Positions 35,695-47,400 of a stretch of 64,000 nt of DNA are shown here, piece by piece. This DNA is from Macrobrachium rosenbergii. Taxonomy: Eukaryota > Arthropoda > Malacostraca > Decapoda > Palaemonidae. The position numbers were made by a program, and so were the translations under genes. The stretch is taken from NCBI RefSeq assembly GCF_040412425.1, contig NC_089749.1:16223662-16287661 (forward strand). The letters are read 5' to 3'. The notes under the pieces are model-generated. The model was not told the DNA's origin and did not search any database. It was given only the letters and a program-made list of their open reading frames with translations. Each line of letters begins with the position of its first letter. Positions within the stretch are counted from its first letter, which is position 1.

Positions 35695-38416
35695 ATGTGC
35701 TGTACGCTAGTGTCCGAGCTTCCCATTGATCGTTGTGCTTACTGGAGACCCCATAGATATTTGTGGACGGGGGTTCACATGTCACAGAACGGAATCCTAA
35801 ACATTTCACGGGACGATGCTGGCGAGAGTAGACGTGTGTTTATCCTCAAGAATAATAATGGTGGTTGTGAAGCAAATACGAGCGACGGACGGGCAATGTC
35901 ACAGCTATTATCCAGATCACCCACCATAAACTCCGTCAGTAGTCAACATGGCGGCAGTGTCACTGATAACGGAAGGATTGTTAATAGTGACAGTGATAAC
36001 GTCATTAATGGGATGCTTAGGTCAGGGGATGAAGTTGACCCCACCAGTGATTTAGGGGCGGATTTACAACATATCGAAGAGTGGCTCAAAACGCGTAGTG
36101 ACAGTCTTTCAAGTTTCGACTTTGATCCTGACATTAAACCCGCGGAGATCGACGAGAACGATTTCCTCAATCTCAAAGGTAACGTGCAGCTGAATGTCGG
36201 AGGGCAGGACTATGGCCTGGTCTTATCGAAAGATGGTGCAGGAGAATCCTGTGGGACGCTGCAGAGTCAGCTCTCCTTCCCAGACTTGGGTGATGGCCTA
36301 TGTGGCACAAGCAGCCGTCGGAGTAGCTTTACCAAAAAGCTGGAAACGCTGATGCAGGTAGACAAGGGGTTGTTTGAGGAGTTACTTCTGACGGATCCTA
36401 GCAAGAAACTTGGAGGTAAGAGAGTGGAAAATGGCTTGTCGTTACCGACAGAAGATAGGGGCCTATTTGAAGAACTGCTTCTGCCTGGCGGGCAGGAAGA
36501 ATGGGCACGTCAAACGCAGGAACTTCTGTTGGCCGTGTCTCTGGAAAAGAAGGAGACTGAAGCGAGCGATCCAAGTCCTCTGGCTGACAGGGATGAGGGC
36601 CTCTCGGGTGCGATGAGCTGTCCTGTTTCTCTTCCCGAGAACACCCAGGAAGTGACAGTCAGTGAGACGGCAGATGATTTGGAGTTAATGGTTAATAATA
36701 TTCAACCAATTAAACTCATGAGTCCGCAGGAAATTGAAAATATGGCAACAAGACCTTTGGGTTTTGACGAAACGCCAATTAAAACTGAAGAGCAAAGAAA
36801 CAGAGAAGTGTCTCGCCGCTTGGAAGAGGAGGATTTTAATTTCTATCCGTTTGGATCAAGACCATCAGAAGATAGTAGCACCCTTCCTACAGACCTCTTA
36901 ACCAGTCCTAATAGTGAGGTGGATAGTAAGTTGTCAAGTATATTGGCAATGGACGCCTCAAATGACCCTTTAGAAATTCAGAGTCCAGAAAGTAGTGATA
37001 TGCTGGAAAGTTTTAGTAAAACTCCGCCAAAATTAGAAAGAAGTATTTCTCCTGGGACATTTTTGGTGAAATTAGAACCCCGGGAAAATCAAAATAACCT
37101 TGATCTCACGTGTAGTAAAAGTTCACATGCTCCGTGCTCATCAGCCTCTAGTCATTCTACAGTTTCAATGCCACCACCAGTTTCTGTTGCAGCGACTGCA
37201 TCTTCAATCTTCAGCACCTTTTTGCCGTCTTCTGTGCTCGACGTAAGTGATATCACAACCACTGCCATGGCGGGTGCTGAAACGTCAACAGTGAGTAGCA
37301 CCCAGGTACCAGTCACAGCAAGTGTTACTAAGATATTTAGTTCTGCCACAACAACAACAATCACCACACCAACAGCTTCAGTCAATATAGCTCCCAAAAG
37401 CCTTTTAAAAATACCGACAGGTCTCATGCAGGCAGCCCTAAAGAAACTCCCCATTAATATGTTCCAGTCAAAGGTTGCTACTGTCCCCGTGTCTTCTAGC
37501 ATTAGCTCTGTCACAACATCGGTATCTAGCACAACTACCAGTACCACTTCACAGGTGGTCAGGCCTGCTCTTATAATTCGGCCACTTATGCATAATGCAA
37601 CCCAGCAGCAAGTTAGGCCTCCTACACAGATTGACACAAGAACTGATAGCGTGGCTAAGGAAGGTGCTCCTCTAACTTTAACACCTCTGAAAGTAGTTGC
37701 ATTGCAGTCCAGCAAGCCAGGAACTGCCAATGTAACCATTACTGTTGACCGCAAAGCAAATCTCACCACTGTCAACATTGTGTCTTCCAATAATGAACAT
37801 ACGCTTTTCAAGATTAACACCTGTGACCTGGTGCGTGCCGTATCCAGCATACGTGAGCCTCACCTTGATCCACTTGGTCTTTCACCTGAGCAGCTTCTTC
37901 GTTCAGCCCACACAGCACACCGACTCATACAGGAAGTTCACCAGCAAGGATCTGCTCGTCAGAGGAAGGGTGGCAAAGAGGCTTCCTCTGGGCCACAGAA
38001 TTTTGAAATTAACCAAGTTTTGCAAGAAGTCAAAGCACCAATATCAAGAATGCAGCAGGGGCAGTTGGCACTGTTGAGGCAAGCCACATCTGTCAGTAGT
38101 GCACCTCTTACCACAGTAGCTAGCCATAATAACATTACTAACAAGGCTGAAGGTGACAAAGGACCTGCAACCAGTAATGTAATAACAGGTATTAATTCTG
38201 CTTTGATAGAGGCACCTACTTTGGTAAGATCAGTTACTACTTCAAGTACATCTCTAATATCAACTGCACAAGCTACGACAGTGACAGGCACTGTGTTGTC
38301 TACTGGCAAGGCAGCTACTTTTAAGCCTATCAGTCAGAAGCTCCCACCTGATGGTATATCTCCAGTAAAGAATTTTTCCCGTTTGTCTACCATTACAACT
38401 TCAGACAAGTGCAATG
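35695..38416 (+). CDS. Zxdc: ZXD exon 1: long N-terminal regulatory region
   Basis: A 2.7 kb exon coding 907 residues; the donor is AATG|gtgaga. Features: an acidic part with DFDPDIKPAEIDENDFLNL; two copies of GLFEELLL starting at residues 225 and 256; sumoylation-type sites IKTE (K363) and VKLE (K459); a Ser/Thr/Ala-rich stretch; a less simple block at about 680-750 (VTITVDRK, VNIVSSNNEHTLFKIN, then HRLIQEVHQQ); and another Ser/Thr-rich stretch. Read-through into the intron would stop after GEILC at 38431-38433. Smaller open frames on both strands here are shadows. Confidence 0.92.
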
Positions 38417-41400
38417 GTGAGATATTGTGTTAAATTGTTCTTTGTATTCATTACTGTGTTGATTCATTTATGCTTTTAAACAAATGCTAACATATACTGA
38501 ATAATCAAGTGAAGAAAATCAAAAGCTCTTATCTCTTATTTCAAATGCATTACAGTTTTTTTGTACTGAAATTTAGTTTGTGATACAGTGTCTACACACA
38601 TTTTTTTAAAATAATTTGAGCAGAAAATATCTCATTTACAGTAAAATAATTTTGATGTTAACTGAAGTTCCACGCATCTCATGTAATGACTGAACACACT
38701 ATTTTTTGGCACATTACTATTCCTAACTTGGTAATCTACCTATATTCAATGATACTCAGTTTGTTTTGAAAAACAAGTGGTTAAATTGTCTTAGTTATTT
38801 TGGCATGAACTGGTTTTAAGATGCCTAGTGCTATTTTGCCATGAATTGCAGTCACATGCACTGTTGTTTTGATTTTAGTACTTTTTCATTGCTGCAAAAG
38901 AGATCTGCCAATGCAAGATAAGAAAATCAAAATATTCATATGCTTCTTTTGACTGGATGATTTTTTTTAACCTGTACACATACATGAAAAATGAGATTGC
39001 ATTAGTAAAATGCATGTACATGTCAGACCTACATATGTTGCCATATACAGCACTTAACGTATACAGAGCTTTAATTGCACAGTTAATGTTACTTCTCACT
39101 GCAGTTTTTACTTTTTGAAATACTGTATTCTTACTTATTGTATATCTGTGTTACTAGTTTTTAAGTTATTGTTTAAAGATACTTCCCTAATTTGTGAGGC
39201 TACTGCAGTGTTTTTAACCTCCTTCCCTTGACATAATCTAAAAAGCAAAGCAAAAGAAAATTATGAATAATACACAATACTGTTATAACTAATAAGCCCA
39301 TATTCCTTGCCCAGTTGAAGTCAAGTGTATAAAGTAATAAAATCAATATAAAGTATTAAAACCAACACAAGTCAAAAGTGTATAAAGTATTAAAATCAAC
39401 ACAAGTTAATGGGTCAGCTGTGCAGAATACTTACGGCACGATAACTCTTAAGTAAGTTGTAGCATTTTCCCTCTCACTCCCTCCCGTTATCAATAAAGTA
39501 ACAACATTGAATTTTTTCCATTGTATTAGTAGTCAAGAATGAAGGAGTTGGAGTATCACTGCGACCTGGGGCACCACCCACCATGGTGTCTGTGCCTTCC
39601 GTGTTGGATACGCTGTCTGCGTCTTCTATCCTGTCTGCAGATCTGCTTCAGGAGTCGAGTCAGTCGCCATCCTCCTCAAAGAACCAGCAGAATGATGATG
39701 ATCTCAATGATGAAAATCCTGAAATGTGTACTGGTAAGTGTTTGTTAAGTAGGCCCTCTTGTAGCTTTAGGACGATTTCTAATGTTTTATATAATCATAC
39801 ACTAGTATAGCCTGTATGCTGTATTTTTGTGTGCACTACGACATAAACTACAGTAACATTAATTCTTCAGTTTCAGACGAGGTTGCCAATAAGGCCTTAG
39901 AAGATCTGGGAATCCGCATTGACAACTTAGTCTTTGAGCTTTCACCTCAGGGGGGTAAGCGCTGGTTATGTCCTATCCAGGGGTGCAGCAAATACTTCCC
40001 AAAGCTCTCTTCGTTGAAGGTAAGTTATGGGTTTGCTTGCAGGCTACAAAGTAATCCTCTTCTCAGCTTAATCCTTAGTGAGGGTCACTTTTAATGAGCC
40101 TTTTTTAGGTACAGGCAGTCCCCAGCTTACAACATTCTGAGGTTACGACGCTTTCAAATATGTTCACCAGAAATTATTTCGGTTAACGACCACGTTCCGG
40201 GGGTTTACACGTCGTCGCCGATCCAATGGAAGAAATATGGCTCCAAAATGGCAGAATAATCAAAATTTGGAGTGTTTTTTTATGAAAACTCAATAAAAAA
40301 TGTGAAGCACATTGTTTTCAATACACAAAAAAGCATTAAAAGTAAGATTTTCTATGATTTTTTACTATTTTTCGGTTTACAACGATTTTCGGTTTAAGGC
40401 AGTAGAAACGGAACCCCGTCATAAACCACGGACTGCCTGTATTTCTAAGACTTCAACCTTCCCTGTTTATCTGGGCGTGGGAGTGATAAAAAGCACCAGT
40501 GCTAAGAATTTCAATGCAATTGCAAAACTGTAAATAATAAACGTACAGTTGAGTCAGTTACCCGAGGCAAGTTTTTCTTGCAGACATTTGTATTTTCATG
40601 TAAAAAATTTTGCAAGGCTCCACCAGCCAAATCCTTTAAAATCATTTGAGTTTTCCTCACCCCGATTCCCATGCCATCACTTTTTTTTTTTTTTTTACCA
40701 AAAGCTAAGTTAAAGGAAATCCCTGGTCCCCAAATAACATTTCTTTATTTCCTCTTGTTTTCTCTTTTTACCTTTCTAACTCCTATATCTCTCACAAATT
40801 CATGTTTAATTTTTTACTAATATTTCTACAAATTTTTTAGCATATGTGTAGATAAACTGAAATACCTGTAGTAAGCTCTACAATGAGACAGTCTGTATTG
40901 GTTAATTGAAGCCACTTTGCATCATATGTCATGGTTACCTTCCAAGGTATGCAAACTTGCCGCCTTGCATAAAGCAATAATTTTATGGATGTGTGTACAG
41001 TATTACTTGATAATGACCAGCAATTTGCTGTCTTACCATGTTGTGGGAATAACAACAGAAAATTGCCAGTCAGTACAGATTACAGTAATACGTAATATCC
41101 ATAAAAATTACTCGGCTGTTTTAGGCATGGAAGCTAATTTGTAGACCTTGTTTTAGAAGGTGACCTTGAAATAAGTTGCATTTAGTTGCTTGTATTAACC
41201 TGTAGTCTCTCAATGTAGAACCTACAATAGGCATTTCAGTTTATCTGCACTTAAGCAGATAAACAAGATAGATTAGTAAGAAGTTGAACATGCAAGTATA
41301 ATGTACTTAGATAACACTGACAACCTTTTAGATAACACGGACAAATTTTACTTTATGTTAAAAATAGTAGATTTTACAGATATAAAATTCAATATTATAC

Positions 41401-44400
41401 AGTATACTGTATTCAGTTCCTTGATTTAAAACTGACAGTTGTTACATGGTCATACGTTGAAAAGTAAATCACAGAACATAATTGTAAAAATGACCTACCT
41501 TTATAGTCCAAAGATTTGTATGCCAAAGGCCACATTATGCTAGTCCTTTTTTATCTCATTAGTTTTGAGCTTTTTCAGTATGATTTGCTAAGTAAGTTTT
41601 TTTTTGAATGCTGAACTGTAATCACCTCTTCTTTTTCTAGGTTCACCTTTTGAGTCACAATGGAATCCGGCCATACAAATGCAGTTACGAAAACTGCGAC
41701 TGGGCTTTCTACACATGGTACAAATTGAAACGCCATATTGAAACTCACCTAAAGAGAAGGGATTTTGCAGTAAGTACAGTGTTTGGGCTATTTATGTTGC
41801 ATTTTTAAATATGCAGCAGTGTACATTCTTCATTTAATAATATAACATAATAAGTGTTTGTTCATTAGATTCTCAAGAGAAATTAAGTCTTCAAAACAGT
41901 TGTGGTTGTAACCATATTGTAAGTGATCTTCTTAGGTCATGTAATGATTTTGAGGAAGAAAACTATTATATTAAGGCACACCTTGCTGAGAATTCACGTT
42001 ATTAAAATATACATTTTAAGTATTTGCCCTCCAAGTACCAAGGTGCCTTTATTTGGAAGTAATTGTTGCTTCTGCAGCTGTATAACCAATGTATAGGCTT
42101 ATCATATGATCAGCAGATCTGTTTTTTACAAGAGTATTTCTCTCAACAGTGTTCAGAGGCCAATTGTAATAGAAGGTTCACAACAATTTACAACCTAAAT
42201 ACACATATCCGATTACATCAGCGGCCTAGGTGCTGGATATGCTCTGTACCTGAATGCACGCGTGCTTATCATACAAGGAGGGAGTTGGAGGCTCATATGA
42301 AAACTCACAAAGATATTGAAGCACCATATAAGTAAGTTGGTGAAAAATCTTTGTTTTTGTATTGGAATATTCTGTCAGATTTGTACTGAATAGTCTGTGA
42401 AGTTTAGATGTGGTGATTACAAGTTTTTACCCTTGCAAGAAGGTATCACTGTGGTGTACTGTACAAAGATTAGATAAAATAGTATCCAAATTTTGTTCTT
42501 CCCAGTTATTAGTTCTTAGGCACATTGCATGCATTTTCACATGTCTGTCAGCTGTCATTTTGCTTTCTGTTTTGGCATTACTCAAATTTTTTTCTTTTTT
42601 TTTCTTTTGCTATTAAATGGTATTGCTTATTGGATTCCAAAAGTCATTACAGTACTTGTTAGTTCGCTATAATTTCCCTATTTGTTCTTTGGTGGTTACT
42701 AATATAAGTATAACATTATCTGGTACGGTTCTCTAAACGTGAGCCACTTTTAATATGGTTAGCATAGTCTGAACTTGAGCAAAATGTTTTTTCTTACTCA
42801 TTTTATGTACTTTGGCAGTGCTTTGAAGTCTTTTAGGTTGCGATTCCATTCTGTCACAGCAGAAAATAACCTTCCTTACTGTTTGGCTGTCTCAATTTCA
42901 TGTCCCATCTTTAGCCTGGCCCCGATGGAGAGTGCTTATTAATGTCAAAGATATAATCAAGAAACTACAGGTCATTTGCATGAAACTCGGTCTGAAATTT
43001 ATTGGAGTTAATACAGAAATACGTAATTGATTTTGGAGGTAATGCTTATGGGCTTACAAAAAGTTTTTGTATAGCATAGCCACTGTTCGTCCTCAAAGGA
43101 GTTGCACTCTTAAGGTCCCCAAGGCTCCATAAGACAGACCAACCAATTGCAAAGAATTCTTTTATAGTTAGTCTCAGCCAGAATAGTGCTTGTTGGCACA
43201 ATGATAGAATTTAAAGAACTGGGGACAGGAGGGCTCTTAAGTTTTATCTACTACAGGGTGAAATGGAACTTCAGTTCCGTTCCACCTGCCTCTCATTTCC
43301 CTTTCACGGCTGACTCATAGTTCGCTAAACGTAGAAATGAGTTTAAAGTCAAGCTTTTTTCTCCAGTTTGTTAGAGGTCCTTAAAGTCATGGTGGCTTCT
43401 GTAAGTGTGGAGTACATTTTTTGTGTCGATCATGTACAGTGTGTGATTAAGGAACATTACTCATGAGTCTTTTTCAATTTCTTAGCAGTTTGTTATGGCT
43501 GCTCATGGGATAGTTAGCCTTTGTGTTGGGTTAGAGTTATTGTGACTCTCTAAACCACACAGAGGAGCTCAACTGTCAATAAGAATAGTGTTAAAGAGAT
43601 TGATTAGTAATAATAATAATAATAAACTGCTTTTCCTTAAGCTGGGTGTAATGCAGTACAGTATAATAGGATGTATTGTATTAGGAAGGGGAAGATGTAT
43701 TTTGCATTCTCTCCCACAGTTGGTAAAAGTTTACCTACTGTGACAATGCCACTGAATACAAACTCCTACCTTTAGGCATAATGCCTCTTGAGGTAGAAGT
43801 TTGCAAAAATAAGTGACATTGTCAAGTACCTGCAAACAATAGCTGACATTTCGATATTCATTTTAAGGACTAAGGATCTGGAGAGAGCCCTGATTTTATG
43901 AGCACTCATTCTTACCTGAGCAGCCTCATCATCTGATACCTCAGCAGATACCTGAAGTATTACTTGGCTCAACCAGAACACTATTTTTGGAAACTAGTTA
44001 CCTTTGCTGGCTGTGGACAGGACAAGCCTCAGGTTGTCAACTCCTAAGGTGTCTCACCTTCTGTAAATAGTAGGAGATGGCTCTCACCAGGCAAGGGTAA
44101 AATGGTCCCCTTATTTTCTGTGTCCAGGTCATAGGATAGCAAAAGGGGCAGTAGTATAATCTTGGCTACCTACTTTCTGGGTGAAGTCATGATAAAAAAA
44201 TAGACCTGCAGTTTATACAACCTCTGGCACACACAACTTGCCTGTCATTTTGAGTTTTTATTTTTGTTGTTTTTCATTTTTAAACATAACATAAAGTACA
44301 TGTATTTAGCTCCAAAATGACACCAGAACCAGTTGTGTGCTGTGAGAAATGAAGGTACCTCGAGCAATTAAAGAAAAACATGCCTTTGTCAATAATTGGT

Positions 44401-47400
44401 TAGTGTAATTTGCCACTGGCATATTATGTAACCCTTTAAAATCTCATTGCGTATTTTATATTTTCCAAAAAGATGGTGAATGGGTAAAAAGCTCAATGAT
44501 TAGATATGAAAAGCTGAAGGAAAATGATTGGTAATGGGTAATACAAGTGCTGATAATTGAAGACTCCAAAATTGCCTTGCCAAAGCTGGGGAAATTTATG
44601 TTGTCACTCATCTTCCATCAAAAAGTCAAAAGACCATGTGTGTGTGTGTCTGGGGTCACTGAAGACCACTAAAGAGGGTGCAGTATGATTGTTGGGTATG
44701 TGAAAAAAATGGGTCTGAGCAATTTTTATCATAAGTATTGTTCTCTTTCCTATGAGAGTGCTGGAAATACATGGTGATTTAAATATTTTCTGGAATGAAA
44801 TATCAATATTAGCAGTATGCATTTTTTTTTTTTTTTTTCATAAAATTTCAGTAAATATATATCTTAAAATTATTTGTTTGTGCTTGTAATGTATCCTTAC
44901 CCTGGAGTATACTTAAAATATATTATATGTAGATGTATAAATGCCAATTGTTATGACATTTTTTTCTAGGTGTGGAGAGGATGGTTGCAGCAAGTCATAC
45001 TTTACGCCCAATTCCTTAACATCCCATATGAGAAGCCATCATAAGGAAGAGGAGTTATGTTGTCAGTGGAATGGATGTGGGAAGAAGTTCGACAAGCCAT
45101 GCAGATTGAAAGCTCACATGAGAGTCCACACAGGACAAAGACCTTTTGTCTGTACTTTTAAGGTAATGAAGCTAATGACTTTCATGTCACCAAGTAATCT
45201 GTTTTAGAAGTTCATTTAAGCATTCATACATGAACAATAGTAATAATGAATGGCAGTGATAATGGGTCAGTGGTGGATTAAAATTAGTAGATTCTAAGAT
45301 AAGCAGTTGATTCCAAATCTAATCACCATTAAATATTTCAGTTATATTGCAGCTATGATCACAAACAGTCAACCATATTTCAACCATTTGTATTTGGCTT
45401 AATTGTTATTATAATCTGAAATGCAATTTAAAATATTGATTACGTACTGCTAATGGTCTACTGAAAGTGCCCAAAGGTAAAGAAGGCCGTTACAAGGTTT
45501 TCCTTGATTTTTCAGTTTCAGAGCTTTAGAAGGCAATTGCTTCTGGTTTGTGCCACTGCCCTGTCTCGTTGTTAAAGTTACTGTTTTCTCTAATCTTGTG
45601 AATGAAGTGAGCAGTGCAAATGAGGATTAAGACATTGATGTGTTTGAGGTCATAATATTTTTTCATTTGGCTAAGTGGCCTAGTAATGTAATGCCATCAC
45701 CATTGATGTTCATAGGCAATTCTAATACTAAAATAAGTTAGTTTTTATGTACATCTTTGCAAAAATGACAAAAATTTACAATTTGGGAATGCTGCACTGC
45801 TCATATAGAACTCTGACTTCTCACTGGATTGAGGTTCAGTTGCTGTATCATGGATTTGATGTATTACATGAACATCATTGCTTTGAAGAGTTTGGAATAT
45901 TACATCATTTTTAAGGAGTTTTTTGGGTTTCCTTTCCATATTACTTCTGAGATTCGAGTATGTATAATGTCTCACACTTCTACATTACTCCAAACCAATT
46001 GTGTTGGCATTTTTATGTGTATGGAATCTTGTAAACTGTATTTTTTTTTTACTAAACTAGATTTGTATAGTAGGTTATACTATAGTGTTTTATCATTCCA
46101 TTCCCCTGAGTAGACTTATATTGTTTTTATATTCTCTCAGGGATGTAACTGGTCATTCCAAAGTGCAAGTAAGTTAAGTCGGCATCAGAGAAAGCACACA
46201 AATGACAGAAAGTTCACATGTCATTTGTGTATGAAGAGCTTCCTGAGATCAGAGCATCTTAAAGGCCACCTGCTCATTCATACTGGTGTAAGGAATTTCC
46301 AGTGTCCTGTTGAAAGTAAGTGTCCTTAAACTTTTTGATTTTCCATAACCATAACCACCTAACCATCAACTTTTTGATAAGTTCTTTTAAGTTTTACCAG
46401 TGACAGATGTTTTCATATAAGAGTTAGTACAGTATCTTGATTATAAAAACTGTAATGATAGCATGGAAGTTGAAAATTTTAGATCCCTTTTTTTTATTTG
46501 GAAGTGAATATTGAAAGCTGGGAAAAGGGCAAAGAGAGTTTTGCAGTAGGACTTAGAAAGAGTGTCTTAAGACAAAAATTTTTGTGGAAAAAGTTAAAAT
46601 GCTAAAATTTTTGTGGAAAAAGTTAAAATGCTACTCATGGTATGTGTCATCATTCTCATCAATCCAGCTGTAATTACAAGACATGTTTACAAAATAAAAT
46701 TCTTGCTAAAGATAGTGCTTGAGTAGTTAAATACTTGACAGCAACTATAATAACTTGGATTCTGAACACTTTTAAGAGTTGACATATAAAAGAAGGACCC
46801 TTTCAGTTCATTTTAATCTTATGCATCTGCAGAATATGCAATTATGCAATAAATAAATTTAGTGAATTATACTATTTACTTGTCTACAGTTTTAAAGATT
46901 TTTGTTCGTAATTAGTAGTGGTAGCTGAAGGTGCTAATTTAACACACTCTTAGAGTTAGCATAGGTATGGTGCAATACTTAACTCTTGTATATGGCTTAT
47001 TTTTTCTTTTTGTAGTTATATGGTTTTTAATTAATCTTTTGAATTGCAGATTGTAATGCAAAGTTTACAGCAAAGAGTAGTTTGTATGTTCACTTGAAGA
47101 AACATGAAGGGAAGTCTAAAGAAAGTAGCACTAAGGTTACATACCATTGTCCTATTGACTGCTGTGATAGAAGTTATAACTCAAAGTTTAATCTGCGTCA
47201 GCACATGGTCAAGAACCATACTATATTGGGTAAGTACTTTTCAAGTAATTGAATTATTTGTGTCATGGATTGTCATAAACTCTGATATATTAGCGTCAGG
47301 TTCACGGTCACTGATACTTATTCAGATTTATGACAAAGAAAAACAGTGTGTGTCAATAAAAAATTGAAGATTTGTCTCCATAGAAATATGGATCCTTAGT

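Noticed and set aside
37152..37850. 232-codon minus-strand open frame inside ZXD exon 1
   Set aside because: Shadow of the Ser/Thr/Val-rich sense frame; no family motifs, and the sense strand is supported by splicing and homology.
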